NCBI RefSeq assembly: GCF_900112265.1
Contig: NZ_FOLO01000011.1
Location: forward strand, 1 to 64,000
DNA length: 64,000 nucleotides
Direction of reading: 5' to 3'
Source of the DNA: Pseudoalteromonas denitrificans DSM 6059
GTDB lineage: Bacteria > Pseudomonadota > Gammaproteobacteria > Enterobacterales > Alteromonadaceae
This document shows, piece after piece, positions 24,031-33,170 of this stretch (the stretch's first letter is position 1; the number at the start of each line of letters is the position of its first letter). Under the pieces are notes generated by a model. It had not been told where the DNA came from. It worked only from the letters and a program-made list of their open reading frames with translations, and did not search any database. The translations under genes were made by a program, and so were the position numbers.

Positions 24031-26667
24031 CTACAAACTAGAGACTGCAGCTGCGGCTAAACCTAATTGATAAACGATTTGAGTTGCAGTGCTCCAAAGA
24101 GTAAGTTTATCCATATGCTCAGTATCAAGAGGTACAACTATGGTATCGCCAGGTGATAAGTAAGTTGTATCTGATACTGCAAACCAACTACTTTCTTTTG
24201 GTAATTGCACCGAACCATTTGCTTTTATGATATAAATACGATCACTATCAGCTCTTTGCTTTAAACCACCACTTCTTTGTATATATTGCTCAAGTGACAA
24301 ATTCTTTTGGTATAAATGTGATACAGCTAAATTTACTTCGCCAATAACATTAATAGTACTTTGTACAATGGGTACGTATAGAGTATCATCATTTTGCAAT
24401 TCAACATCTATTGAGCCATCAAATACACTTGGTAAGTCTATAACTAAACGCCCTAAAGCTTCTACCTTTGATAAGTCATTCAATAATTTATTTGTATCAT
24501 CATAGTTCATACTCGAATCAGTTACTGAGCTTTGAAAGCTTCTTGTTGCTATTTCACGTCTTAAGTCATTAGCCAGCTTAGATAACTGAGTTCGTTCTTT
24601 TAATCTGATAGATTCACGAGTAAAAATGGCTGAATTTGGTGCAGCTAGGTCAGTAAATCCGCCTGCTCGCTCTAATATACTACTTAGCTTTTCACCTCGT
24701 TTTATCGTATATTTGCCTGGAAACTTAACTTCTCCTACAAGTTGTATATACCTATCTTCTTGCCAGTTAGGCATGGTGAATATATTAATTGTATCTTTAC
24801 TTTTTAGTAAATATACCGCATCGTTTTCATTGCGTAAATTTAGCTTTATATGTTCAATTCTGCTTTCTGTATCATTATTAATTCGTGTCACTTCTGCATT
24901 TTCAATATATGCCGACTCTAATAATCCTCCGGCAGCTTTAATTGCATGATCCATATTTGCGTTTTTAACTAATGGATAAATACCTGGATATCTCACTTTA
25001 CCATTAACCGAAATTAACTCAGCTTCACGTCCGAATGATGATTGTTTCTGCAATTTGATAATGAGTGGTTTTAAAAATAATGTACGACCAAAAATAGACA
25101 ACTCATTTTCTTTAACTTCTATTTTTTTACCTTTTAGCAACGCATTTAAATCAGTATCTTTATCATCGCTTTCTTCTTCTTCTGCTTCAATACCTAAAAA
25201 CTCTTTATAATTTTCGGCTTCAAATGTTTGCCATTGTTGCGCTTTCTCCTGCTTATAAAATTCATCTTCCGTTAAAGCTAGACTGGATAAAACACGTTTT
25301 TCGTCTAGCTTTTGCTCGAAGCGACTAAATACCATAACAATGTCTCTAGGCTTTAATTTAATGTCATTTTCATCTTTACTCTCTAGTGCTTTAAGTAATG
25401 AAAACTGGATAACCTCTACATCTCCTTTTATATTTTTCTCTCTCACTATCAGAGAGTAATCAAAATCAGCTATGGGCAATACATCTGTTTTTAAGGAGTT
25501 AATCAAATTTGATACTGAGTCACCATCGACCCACTGATAGTTGCCAGGGTGTGCTACAGCTCCCATTAAAGTTACTGCGTTTTCAAGTTCAGTGGAAGAT
25601 GCCTGAACTTTAATAACATCGCCATCTTGAGGTGTATAAGTCATGTCTTTTTTACTAAAATCTAAAGTTAATACCGTTTTAAAACTATTTTCACTATAGC
25701 GCTCTACTAAGGTTTTTTTAGGGTATGCATCCGCCTTAAATCCACCAGCCATACTGATTAACTGCTGTGCAGTCTCATTATTTTTCAGTTCAAAAATAGC
25801 TGGACGCTTCACTAAACCTGAAATAGTAACTTGCTTGTTTACTGTGGGGATAAATACAACATCGCCAGGTTTTAGCATAATATCTGATGAACTATCACCT
25901 TTAATAAGTAAATCGTACAAATCAAATTCTTGCACCACTTTACCTGCACGTTTTACTTGAATATTACGCAAAGAACCTATATCAGAAACGCCACCACTAA
26001 CAAATAACGCATGAGAAACAGTTGTAAGAGAAGAGACAATATAGCTACCTGGTTTAAACGACTCTCCCAAAACCAAAATTCGCATAGAGCGTAGCTGTCC
26101 TAAAGATATAAAAGACTTTGCGCCAATTACTTCTTGAGATATTTTATTTTTAACTAATTCTTTGACTTCAACAAAACTTAAACCAGCAACAAAAACAGGT
26201 GTTAAATCAGGTATTGATAGTCGGCCTTCACGATCTACAACAACTGTATGTGTTAAATTTTCTTTGCCATATAAATTAATTTGAAATTCATCACCACGTC
26301 CAACAGTGTAAGTATCTGGTACAGCAGATATTTCACTCGGTGAAAATGAAGTCGGTTCACCTGCAAATAAATCATAACCAAAAGGTTTAATTTCATCTTT
26401 AATTGGTTTGTATTTTTTTTCTTCTTCCGATAATAAAGATTCTATTTCTTCCCTTGGTAAAATTGTAGGTTCAATTTCCTCTTCTTTTTCTGAACTATTA
26501 TCTGAAAAATCTGATATATCTATGCCCATTTTTTTAGCTAAGGCTTTTTGTTGCGCTTTTGGTAGGCTTTTAAATTGTTCCATTTGCTGCTTTGTAGGCG
26601 TTGCAGCACTTATTGATGTAGATAACATCATGATGATACTGAAAAAAACAATATTCAAAAACTTCAC
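24031..26667 (-). CDS. Multi-SLBB polysaccharide export outer-membrane protein
   Basis: This 878-residue exported protein starts at a GTG codon with AAGGGA 8 bp upstream. A signal peptide (residues 1-22, ending ISA) is followed by a Glu/Lys-rich stretch (about 55-95), a polysaccharide-export (PES) domain near 115-195 with YTVGRGDEFQINLYGKE, and several SLBB domains, each with a V-G-V--PG-Y or similar core (for example VLGESFKPGSYIV, LMGAVAHPGNYQW, LVGEVKFPGKYTI, VIGEVNLAVSHLY). A hydrophobic segment at the very C-terminus may be a helix through the outer membrane. The length is like the WbfF group of Vibrio O-antigen/capsule loci rather than the 380-residue Wza. It probably exports the glycan made by this locus. 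Confidence 0.85.
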   Translation of the reverse strand: MKFLNIVFFSIIMMLSTSISAATPTKQQMEQFKSLPKAQQKALAKKMGIDISDFSDNSSEKEEEIEPTILPREEIESLLSEEEKKYKPIKDEIKPFGYDLFAGEPTSFSPSEISAVPDTYTVGRGDEFQINLYGKENLTHTVVVDREGRLSIPDLTPVFVAGLSFVEVKELVKNKISQEVIGAKSFISLGQLRSMRILVLGESFKPGSYIVSSLTTVSHALFVSGGVSDIGSLRNIQVKRAGKVVQEFDLYDLLIKGDSSSDIMLKPGDVVFIPTVNKQVTISGLVKRPAIFELKNNETAQQLISMAGGFKADAYPKKTLVERYSENSFKTVLTLDFSKKDMTYTPQDGDVIKVQASSTELENAVTLMGAVAHPGNYQWVDGDSVSNLINSLKTDVLPIADFDYSLIVREKNIKGDVEVIQFSLLKALESKDENDIKLKPRDIVMVFSRFEQKLDEKRVLSSLALTEDEFYKQEKAQQWQTFEAENYKEFLGIEAEEEESDDKDTDLNALLKGKKIEVKENELSIFGRTLFLKPLIIKLQKQSSFGREAELISVNGKVRYPGIYPLVKNANMDHAIKAAGGLLESAYIENAEVTRINNDTESRIEHIKLNLRNENDAVYLLKSKDTINIFTMPNWQEDRYIQLVGEVKFPGKYTIKRGEKLSSILERAGGFTDLAAPNSAIFTRESIRLKERTQLSKLANDLRREIATRSFQSSVTDSSMNYDDTNKLLNDLSKVEALGRLVIDLPSVFDGSIDVELQNDDTLYVPIVQSTINVIGEVNLAVSHLYQKNLSLEQYIQRSGGLKQRADSDRIYIIKANGSVQLPKESSWFAVSDTTYLSPGDTIVVPLDTEHMDKLTLWSTATQIVYQLGLAAAAVSSL

Positions 26668-26731
26668 GAAAATCCCTTAAAATTAAATTGAGCAAATAAA
26701 GTGCGCTATTCTACCTTAGTTTCAATAAAAT

Positions 26732-26754
26732 AAAAGGAAGCAAAGCTTCCTTTT
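26732..26754 (-). terminator. Terminator after the DUF481 gene
   Basis: A perfect 10-bp stem AAAAGGAAGC / GCTTCCTTTT with a 3-base loop lies 25 bp past the stop codon of the DUF481 gene, followed by a T-rich run on the minus strand. It separates that gene from the SLBB export gene. Confidence 0.85.
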
Positions 26755-26778
26755 ATTACTTTTTATGTGTCTAAAATG

Positions 26779-27552
26779 TTAAAAGTTGTAGACTAAAGTT
26801 AAAACTGTTTCTGTATCTGTGTTTTCTTTATCTGTATCTACATCACTATTGTGAGTTACATTAAAGCCCACCTTCATTTGCATTGAACCATTAATTTTAG
26901 TTAATAATGCAGACTCTGATTTAGTTTTAGTATTAGTAGAACCATATTCCACAGCGACGGTTTGAGTAAATTTTGCGTACTCAGTGATATTCCAATTAAA
27001 GTTAACCTTACCTAAACCGATGGGCTCGCCTTTATTATCCCCCTCATTTGAAACACCTTTTTTATCAGTGCTCCCCTCTGGAAATTCAAAATACTTATAA
27101 CCGGGTCCAATTTCCGCATCAAAAAACATATTTTCGGAGTCTAAAAAACGTTTACCATAACCTAGTGATAATACACTTTCATTTCTATATGAACCAAAAT
27201 AATCAGATGCATGAGAGCCATATATAAAAAAGTGCGTATGACTTTCACTTAACTTATAGTTACCTTGAACTGATGCAAAATACTTTTCATTGGTACGTTG
27301 CGTTTCCTTACTACCATCATCATTAGTAACTTCATCTTCTTTAAATAAACCATCTAACTTATATTCATTTGTCCAACTTTCCATTTCATGCCTGGCTTTA
27401 ATTGCACCTTTAAGTGTAGTTGTTTTAGTATTACCTCCAGTTAAAATAAGCCCCAGCTCACTTGATATCTCCCAATCCTTTTTCTTCTCATTAGCAACAG
27501 CTGATGTAACAGTTAAAGTTGCGACTATAAGTGATAGATATACTTTTTTCAT
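26779..27552 (-). CDS. DUF481 outer-membrane beta-barrel protein (YdiY-like)
   Basis: This 257-residue protein has a signal peptide (MKKVYLSLIVATLTVTSAVA) and then alternating beta strands. ISSELGLILTGGNTKTTTLKG is the DUF481 signature, and the protein ends in Phe (LTLVYNF), as outer-membrane barrels do. The role of DUF481 proteins is not established. It is a single gene with its own terminator, between the SLBB export gene and mscS. Confidence 0.85.
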   Translation of the reverse strand: MKKVYLSLIVATLTVTSAVANEKKKDWEISSELGLILTGGNTKTTTLKGAIKARHEMESWTNEYKLDGLFKEDEVTNDDGSKETQRTNEKYFASVQGNYKLSESHTHFFIYGSHASDYFGSYRNESVLSLGYGKRFLDSENMFFDAEIGPGYKYFEFPEGSTDKKGVSNEGDNKGEPIGLGKVNFNWNITEYAKFTQTVAVEYGSTNTKTKSESALLTKINGSMQMKVGFNVTHNSDVDTDKENTDTETVLTLVYNF

Positions 27553-27647
27553 TTGTTATTAGAACCTTTCATTGAATAACGACTTAATAAATTTATTATC
27601 TCGAAAACCAATATTTCGAGACTTTTCTAAAACCTAAACTATTAATT

Positions 27648-28460
27648 TTATTTTTGGACATGCACATCCATTTGTGGGTATGGAATATTGATATTGGCAT
27701 CATCTAAAGCAATTTTAATATTTTCCATTAAATCAAAATATACATCCCAGTAATCAGTAGTATTTACCCAAGGACGTACAACAAAATTCACACTAGAGTC
27801 TGCTAATTCAAACACAGCCACGTTATAACTTGGGTCTTTTAAGATTTTTGGATTTTTATTTAATACTGATTGTAAAACCTGCTTAGCCTGTTTTAAATCA
27901 GCATCGTATCCAACACCGACGACTAAATCGATACGACGAGTAACCTCCCTAGAATAATTAGTAATAGCACCAGACATAATTGATGAGTTAGGGATTATTA
28001 TCACTTTATTATCTGGCGTACGTAATTCTGTCGCAAAAATTTCTATTTTCTCAACAGAACCCGAATGGCCAGCCGCCTCAATATAATCACCTGATTTAAA
28101 AGGTCGTAAAATAATGATTAAAACACCTGATGCAAAGTTTGACAAAGAACCTTGTAAAGCTAAACCTATTGCTAGGCCTGCGGCACCTAAAATAGCGATG
28201 AATGAGGTTGTCTCAATGCCAACTTGCGATAAGGCCATTAAAGTCGCAGCTGCAAATACAAGCGAATATATAATACTAGAAACAAATGTGCCGACCGCTT
28301 TATCTACTTTTTTCTTGGCGAAAGCTTTTTCTGTTATCTTGGCACAAAATTTTGCAACTTTATTACCAACAAAAAATATCACTACGGCTAATGTTAAATT
28401 AATACCGTAATGAACAATTAAATCTGAGTTATTATTCAACCAATCAAGCACTTGATTCAT
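27648..28460 (-). CDS. mscS: Small-conductance mechanosensitive channel MscS
   Basis: This 270-residue protein matches the compact MscS type (E. coli MscS has 286). There are three membrane helices in residues 15-125. The pore-lining TM3 is rich in Ala and Gly (ILGAAGLAIGLALQGSLSNFASGVLII), followed by the beta domain with RPFKSGDYIE and ELRTPDNKVIIIPNS, and the alpha-beta C-terminal domain. It releases solutes on osmotic downshock at the inner membrane. No operon partner is evident. Confidence 0.92.
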   Translation of the reverse strand: MNQVLDWLNNNSDLIVHYGINLTLAVVIFFVGNKVAKFCAKITEKAFAKKKVDKAVGTFVSSIIYSLVFAAATLMALSQVGIETTSFIAILGAAGLAIGLALQGSLSNFASGVLIIILRPFKSGDYIEAAGHSGSVEKIEIFATELRTPDNKVIIIPNSSIMSGAITNYSREVTRRIDLVVGVGYDADLKQAKQVLQSVLNKNPKILKDPSYNVAVFELADSSVNFVVRPWVNTTDYWDVYFDLMENIKIALDDANINIPYPQMDVHVQK

Positions 28461-28525
28461 TGCTCTTCCTCCACATTATCAATAAAAACAGGATTATATC
28501 TGAAAGAACCTTAAAAGGTTATTTT

Positions 28526-28903
28526 TTATTCTTTCATCACTGGCAAAGAAGGTCTACTCCATATAAAAATCATAACTAAAATAATACTAATAATGACCAT
28601 TACTTTTGCCCAAATTACTATTGGCAAAAAAATAAGTGGATAAGAAACAAGAACAATCATACTAATAGTAGCAATACATTTTGTTTTATATCGTATCACG
28701 CCATATTTTTCCCAATCTATTATAAGTGAACCAAATAGTTTGTGATTAATTAACCAAGAGTGTAGCTTATGAGATGATTTTGAAAAACAATATGCGCTGA
28801 GTAATACAAATGGAGTTGTAGGCAATAAAGGTAAAAAGACTCCAATTAAACCAAGCAATAAACTCATTAAGCCCAACAACATCCAAAATGTGCGTTTTAT
28901 CAT
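28526..28903 (-). CDS. ybaN: DUF454 inner-membrane protein, YbaN-like
   Basis: This 125-residue protein belongs to the DUF454/YbaN family: LLGLIGVFLPLLPTTPFVLLSAYCFSKSS, a loop with HKLFG and IIDWEKYGVI--K-K, then two more membrane helices. The function of the family is unknown. The gene is convergent to nothing and divergent from tRNA-His. Confidence 0.85.
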   Translation of the reverse strand: MIKRTFWMLLGLMSLLLGLIGVFLPLLPTTPFVLLSAYCFSKSSHKLHSWLINHKLFGSLIIDWEKYGVIRYKTKCIATISMIVLVSYPLIFLPIVIWAKVMVIISIILVMIFIWSRPSLPVMKE

Positions 28904-28973
28904 CTATTATCCTTTTTTTTGTTTTTTCGAAATAAATAATAACATAGCCCTTCCCATGACGTTTATTTTTATG

Positions 28974-28987
28974 TATTATGCGCGCCA
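28974..28987 (+). promoter_or_regulatory. -10 box and GC discriminator of tRNA-His
   Basis: TATTAT (about 28974-28979) is followed by GCGCGCC before the mature tRNA start at 29012. A GC-rich discriminator next to the -10 box is typical of stable-RNA promoters under stringent control. No good -35 box is seen at 16-18 bp spacing, so the call is tentative. Confidence 0.4.
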
Positions 28988-29011
28988 CACCAAAGAGGTG
29001 TTTAAAGAAGT

Positions 29012-29088
29012 GGCGGTTGTAGCTCAGTTGGTAGAGCCCTGGATTGTGATTCCGGTGGTCGCGGGTTCGAGCCCCGTCAATCGCCCCA
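29012..29088 (+). tRNA. hisT: tRNA-His (GTG anticodon)
   Basis: The 77-base gene folds into a cloverleaf. The acceptor stem is GCGGTTG/CAATCGC with the extra G-1 opposite C73, which is specific for tRNA-His. The D-loop AGCTCAGTTGGTAGAGC, anticodon loop ATTGTGATT (anticodon 29046-29048) and TΨC arm GGTTCGAGCC are regular, and CCA is encoded. It is a single tRNA gene. A reading frame through it (28890-29096) is fortuitous. Confidence 0.96.
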
Positions 29089-29330
29089 CTCTTTAACTTA
29101 TCTTAGTTTACTCTATTATTTTAAATATATTTTTGCTTTCAATTTTTATTTCTCACTTGATTAAAGCTTCTAACTGAACTTTTCATTCCAAATAAAACCC
29201 AAATAGCGATACCATATAGGTAAAAGTATTGGGATGGCAATTCTTCGTATCTGTGTTTAATTATTATTAAACTAATTTCACTCAATTTGAACTAACTTCC
29301 AGTTAACTTATTTCTTGTAAACTGATCCTT

Positions 29331-30143
29331 TTATCTCTTCTGGCATTCATCGCAAAAAACTGAGCTACGTTGTCCTATTTTTATTTCTGTTAATGGTTTA
29401 GTACATACTTTACAAGGTAATCCCCCCCGACCATAAACTAATAACTCTTGTGCAAAATATCCAGGTTTACCATCAGTTTGTGCAAAATCTTTTAATGTTG
29501 TGCCGCCTTGCACAATTGCTTTGTCTAGTGTTTCTTTAACTAAAAAAACCAATTTTTCATAGCGTTTTTTACTCACTTTACCCGCAGGCATTTGTGGGTG
29601 GATCCCAGCTTTAAATAAAGCTTCATTCGCATAAATATTCCCTACACCAACAACATTTATGTTATTCATCAGGAACTGTTTAATTGCTGTTTTTTTATCT
29701 CGAGATTTATTATATAAATCTTGATAATTAAAAGCCAAAGTCAAAGGTTCAGGCCCTAAGTTTGCTAATAACTTATGTACTTGCCCTGGTGGTTGAAACA
29801 AAAAACAACCAAAACGCCTTGGATCGTTAAACCTTAGTATTTTTCCGGTTTCCATTTCTATATCTATATGATCATGTTTAATTCTAGGCACTGATTTATC
29901 TATTACCCTAAGTTTTCCCGACATGCCTAAGTGTAAAATTAAACTTCCCATAACCGTTTCTAATAATAAATATTTTGCGCGTCTCATTACTTTATTAATC
30001 ACTAAGCCTTCGGTTAACTTTACCTCATCAGGCACAGGCCAACGTAGACTTGCCTGATAAACATGCACAAGTTTTATCGTTTCCCCTTCTAAGTAAGGTG
30101 ATATTCCCATTCTACTAACTTCTACTTCGGGCAATTCAGGCAT
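29331..30143 (-). CDS. mutM: Formamidopyrimidine-DNA glycosylase (MutM/Fpg)
   Basis: This 270-residue DNA repair enzyme starts [11 protein letters not shown], where Pro2 is the catalytic nucleophile and Glu3 assists. It removes 8-oxoguanine and related lesions and nicks the AP site. Further marks are the helix-two-turn-helix region with [17 protein letters not shown] and the C-terminal zinc finger (CKVC...CDEC, last 25 residues). Conserved neighbours radC-rpmB-rpmG-mutM match the E. coli order, with one unknown gene inserted. Confidence 0.96.
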   Translation of the reverse strand: MPELPEVEVSRMGISPYLEGETIKLVHVYQASLRWPVPDEVKLTEGLVINKVMRRAKYLLLETVMGSLILHLGMSGKLRVIDKSVPRIKHDHIDIEMETGKILRFNDPRRFGCFLFQPPGQVHKLLANLGPEPLTLAFNYQDLYNKSRDKKTAIKQFLMNNINVVGVGNIYANEALFKAGIHPQMPAGKVSKKRYEKLVFLVKETLDKAIVQGGTTLKDFAQTDGKPGYFAQELLVYGRGGLPCKVCTKPLTEIKIGQRSSVFCDECQKR

Positions 30144-30159
30144 TATATTCTCTTTAAAA

Positions 30160-30654
30160 TCAGTGATTAATTAGTTTAGGAAATATTAAGTTTGCTTGCT
30201 CTTTTGTTATTTTCAACCAAATATTATCACTAGATTTTGATAAATGAACAACATAACCTAAACCCAATTTAAACAGTACTAACACGACAGGTTTATCTTC
30301 TCCTGCAAGCCAAATTGTGGCTATTTGATCTGCCACCTTATTATTAGCTTCATTTTGAATATCTTGCGACGCTGATACCAAAACTCCTGTAGCTTGTTTC
30401 CACTGTAATATTACATTTGATATTTGTTCATTAGTGAGTTGTGAGTTACTTCGCCAGCTAGTACCAATACGTTCAATTTTATACGTAGGGTATTGCACAG
30501 TTAAAATATAACTTTGCTCAGCCAAAATTAATTGCGGGCTATTATCTTGAGGTGAATCTATCCACTTGTGGTGTAAACCATTAAACAAAAAAATCATTAC
30601 TAGCATGGAAAAAATTAGAACATTATTCCAGCCTTTTTTACTTAATTGGATCAT
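30160..30654 (-). CDS. Membrane-anchored protein of unknown function
   Basis: This 164-residue protein is not recognised. It has one membrane helix near the N-terminus (residues 10-26, [19 protein letters not shown]) and an external domain of about 135 residues with strand-like segments ([40 protein letters not shown]). It lies between rpmG and mutM, 16 bp before the mutM start, and so is probably co-transcribed with mutM. Its layout resembles small periplasmic or inner-membrane-anchored proteins; no motif gives a function. Confidence 0.7.
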   Translation of the reverse strand: MIQLSKKGWNNVLIFSMLVMIFLFNGLHHKWIDSPQDNSPQLILAEQSYILTVQYPTYKIERIGTSWRSNSQLTNEQISNVILQWKQATGVLVSASQDIQNEANNKVADQIATIWLAGEDKPVVLVLFKLGLGYVVHLSKSSDNIWLKITKEQANLIFPKLINH

Positions 30655-30724
30655 AGTGTTTTTGAATAGTTGAAATTAAATTAAGTGTATCTAATTAATG
30701 ATAGGATTGCAGATATTTCAGGCA

Positions 30725-30752
30725 TAAAAAAACCCGATTAAATCGGGTTTTT
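30725..30752 (-). terminator. Terminator after rpmG
   Basis: AACCCGATT and AATCGGGTT pair with a minimal loop, flanked by A7 and T5. It lies 15 bp after the rpmG stop and ends the rpmB-rpmG transcript; it can also act on the other strand. Confidence 0.88.
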
Positions 30753-30766
30753 CTTGAAAAGCAAAA

Positions 30767-30922
30767 TTACTTGATTTTTGCTTCTTTGAAAATCACATGT
30801 TTACGAACCTTAGGATCGAATTTTTTGATTTCCATTTTTTCTGGCATATTACGCTTGTTCTTGTCGGTAGTGTAAAAGTAACCAGTACCTGCAGTTGAAA
30901 CTAAACGGATCTTATCACGCAT
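30767..30922 (-). CDS. rpmG: 50S ribosomal protein L33
   Basis: This 51-residue protein begins [20 protein letters not shown] and continues with [17 protein letters not shown] and [11 protein letters not shown], a full-length L33. The Cys residues of zinc-binding L33 forms are absent, as in other gammaproteobacterial L33. It starts 12 bp after the rpmB stop, in the usual rpmB-rpmG operon. Confidence 0.96.
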   Translation of the reverse strand: MRDKIRLVSTAGTGYFYTTDKNKRNMPEKMEIKKFDPKVRKHVIFKEAKIK

Positions 30923-30933
30923 AACTTAAACTC

Positions 30934-31170
30934 CTAAACCTTTTCGCCGCGAGCACGGATTTCTGTAAGAACCGCGTCGATGCCTTTTTTATCGATGATA
31001 CGCATACCTTTTGCAGTAGTACGTAATTTAACAAAGCGCTTTTCGCTTTCAACCCAAAAACGGTGAGTTTGTAGGTTTGGTAAAAAGCGACGCTTAGTTG
31101 CATTTCTTGCGTGCGAACGGTGATTACCAACCGCTGGACGCTTACCTGTAACTTGACAGACCTTAGACAT
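30934..31170 (-). CDS. rpmB: 50S ribosomal protein L28
   Basis: This 78-residue protein ([20 protein letters not shown]...) is a full-length L28. It is co-transcribed with rpmG. Overlapping frame 30915-31130 on the same strand is a shadow of this gene. Confidence 0.97.
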   Translation of the reverse strand: MSKVCQVTGKRPAVGNHRSHARNATKRRFLPNLQTHRFWVESEKRFVKLRTTAKGMRIIDKKGIDAVLTEIRARGEKV

Positions 31171-31414
31171 GTCTATTTATCTCCAATATCTTGCTCGAGC
31201 CTATTTCCCCAAGCCATAAGTACAGCAACTACAGGCAAAGATCTTTGTAAAGTGGACTATCTGACCACTTCAGCTCATGTGTAAATTTGATAGCGGCTAA
31301 TTATAGAGATCCTCTCGACTAAGTGAAAGCAAAAAGTGCAGTTAATTTAAACTAATTTACATATAAATCGTTTTTTTTCACTTTTTCAGGTCCAAAAGAG
31401 CAATTTACTTCAAT

Positions 31415-32089
31415 TTAAAGCCAACCTCTCTCTGCAAAAGAAACTGTTTTATCACTTGCAATCACTAAATGATCTAAAATTTGCACATCAATTAAGTTGA
31501 GAGCTTGTATTAATTTGTCTGTAATTAATCGATCAGCCTGACTTGGCTCTGCAATTCCTGATGGGTGATTATGGGCTAATATTACAGCCGCTGCATTATT
31601 TTTCAAAACAGATTTTACAACTTCTCTTGGATAAACATTTGCAGCATTAATTGTTCCATAAAACAATATTTCATCCTGTAACAATCTATTTTGGCTATCT
31701 AGGTACAGCAACATAAAAACTTCTTGTTGATGCGCTTTTAGTTTTAAAGATAAAAAATCTCGCACTGCTTTGGGAGAATTAAATAAAGTTTGTTGTTGAC
31801 ATTGTTCAGCCAAATAACGTTTATTCAATTCTAAAACTGCTTGTAACTGTGCATACTTGGCATTGCCAAGCCCTTTAAATTTTATAAATTCATTTAAAGG
31901 TGCATTAAAAAGGTTTTGTAACGAACCTGAACTATCCAATAAATGTTGCGCCAACTCAATCGCATTCATACCTGGGATCCCAGTTCGTAAAAAAATGGCG
32001 AGTAATTCAGCATCGACTAAAGCAGGAGCACCTTTTTCAAGTAATTTCTCTCTAGGGCGTGACATTTTTGACATGGCTGATAATTGCAT
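31415..32089 (-). CDS. radC: RadC family JAB-domain protein (YicR)
   Basis: This 224-residue protein has the UPF0758/RadC layout: a helix-hairpin-helix-like N-terminal part (LLAIFLRTGIPG, FKGLGNAKYAQLQA) and a JAB/MPN metalloprotease-like domain with the conserved AHNHPSG motif and a downstream Asp (DRLITDKL). The name RadC is historic; a role in recombination repair is doubtful. The second ATG is used because AAGGA lies 6 bp before it; the first ATG directly touches that site. It precedes rpmB as in E. coli. Confidence 0.92.
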   Translation of the reverse strand: MQLSAMSKMSRPREKLLEKGAPALVDAELLAIFLRTGIPGMNAIELAQHLLDSSGSLQNLFNAPLNEFIKFKGLGNAKYAQLQAVLELNKRYLAEQCQQQTLFNSPKAVRDFLSLKLKAHQQEVFMLLYLDSQNRLLQDEILFYGTINAANVYPREVVKSVLKNNAAAVILAHNHPSGIAEPSQADRLITDKLIQALNLIDVQILDHLVIASDKTVSFAERGWL

Positions 32090-32213
32090 ATTCATTCCTT
32101 GAATTTTGTTCCTGAAAATAAGTATAGTTCAGTTTTATATTTATCTCTTAAACTTGACCAATTAGCCCTGCCGATTTACTTTAGGTATGTCTTCAAAATA
32201 ATAAGAACATATA

Positions 32214-33113
32214 ATGTCTGTTAAACACCCTATTATAGCTATCACAGGTTCATCTGGTGCTGGTACAACAACAACAACCAACGCAATTAAACATATTTTT
32301 CGCAGCCTGAATATTGATGCAGCTTCAATAGAAGGAGATAGCTTTCATCGCTATACAAGACCAGAAATGGATAAACGTGTTCGTGATGCCCATCAGGATG
32401 GCAAACATATTAGTTATTTTGGTACCGAAGCAAACGACTTTGCCGCTCTTGAAAACTTATTCACAAGCTATAGTGAATCCGGTCAGGGTAAGATACGTCG
32501 TTATTTGCATACCTTCGACGAAGCTGTACCTTATAATCAACTGCCAGGTACATTCACACCGTGGCAAGATTTAGAGGCGACAACAGATTTGCTATTTTAT
32601 GAGGGGCTGCATGGAGGGGTTGTAGATGATGAACACAATGTGGCAAAGCATGTCGATTTATTAATTGGTATGGTACCAATTATAAATTTAGAATGGATCC
32701 AAAAGTTAATTCGCGATACCAATGAGCGCGGACACTCTAGAGAAGCTGTTATGGGCTCTATTGTTCGCAGTATGGATGATTATATAAACCATATTACACC
32801 TCAATTTTCACGTACTCATATAAATTTTCAACGAGTACCGACAGTCGATACCTCAAACCCATTCAGCGCTAAAGATATACCTTCATTAGATGAAAGTTTT
32901 GTGGTGATCAGATTTAGAGACATAGAAGATGTTAACTTCCCTTATTATTTACAAATGATAGAGGGTAGTTTTATGTCACGCATTAATACTATGGTAGTAC
33001 CAGGAGGAAAGATGGGTCTTGCGATGGAGTTAATACTCAGGCCCTTAATTGAAGCTATTATAGTGAAAAAACGTGCAGCTCTGAATTTAGAACCCCTAGG
33101 GCTGCCTATCTAA
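32214..33113 (+). CDS. prkB: Phosphoribulokinase-family kinase PrkB (YhfB-like)
   Basis: This 299-residue protein has a P-loop AITGSSGAGTTTTTNAI near 10-26 and the phosphoribulokinase-family segments EGDSFHRYTRPEMD and FYEGLHGG. This is the short class found in heterotrophic gammaproteobacteria beside yhfA. There is no RuBisCO in view, so a role in the Calvin cycle is unlikely; its true substrate is unknown. It is convergent with speD and both share a terminator. Confidence 0.88.
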   Translation: MSVKHPIIAITGSSGAGTTTTTNAIKHIFRSLNIDAASIEGDSFHRYTRPEMDKRVRDAHQDGKHISYFGTEANDFAALENLFTSYSESGQGKIRRYLHTFDEAVPYNQLPGTFTPWQDLEATTDLLFYEGLHGGVVDDEHNVAKHVDLLIGMVPIINLEWIQKLIRDTNERGHSREAVMGSIVRSMDDYINHITPQFSRTHINFQRVPTVDTSNPFSAKDIPSLDESFVVIRFRDIEDVNFPYYLQMIEGSFMSRINTMVVPGGKMGLAMELILRPLIEAIIVKKRAALNLEPLGLPI

Positions 33114-33117
33114 AATC

Positions 33118-33152
33118 ATAACTAAGAATGAAAACTTATCATTCTTAGTTAT
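33118..33152. terminator. Bidirectional terminator between prkB and speD
   Basis: A perfect 14-bp stem (ATAACTAAGAATGA and its complement TCATTCTTAGTTAT) closes a 7-base loop. It lies 5 bp past the prkB stop and 19 bp past the speD stop, between convergent genes. It lacks long T-tracts, so efficiency is uncertain. Confidence 0.65.
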
Positions 33153-33170
33153 AGACCATATTAACTTCTC

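Noticed and set aside
28890..29096. ORF running through the tRNA-His gene
   Set aside because: The sequence is explained by the tRNA cloverleaf and its promoter.
30915..31130. 71-codon ORF overlapping rpmB on the same strand
   Set aside because: It is an out-of-frame reading of rpmB, which is a clear full-length L28.
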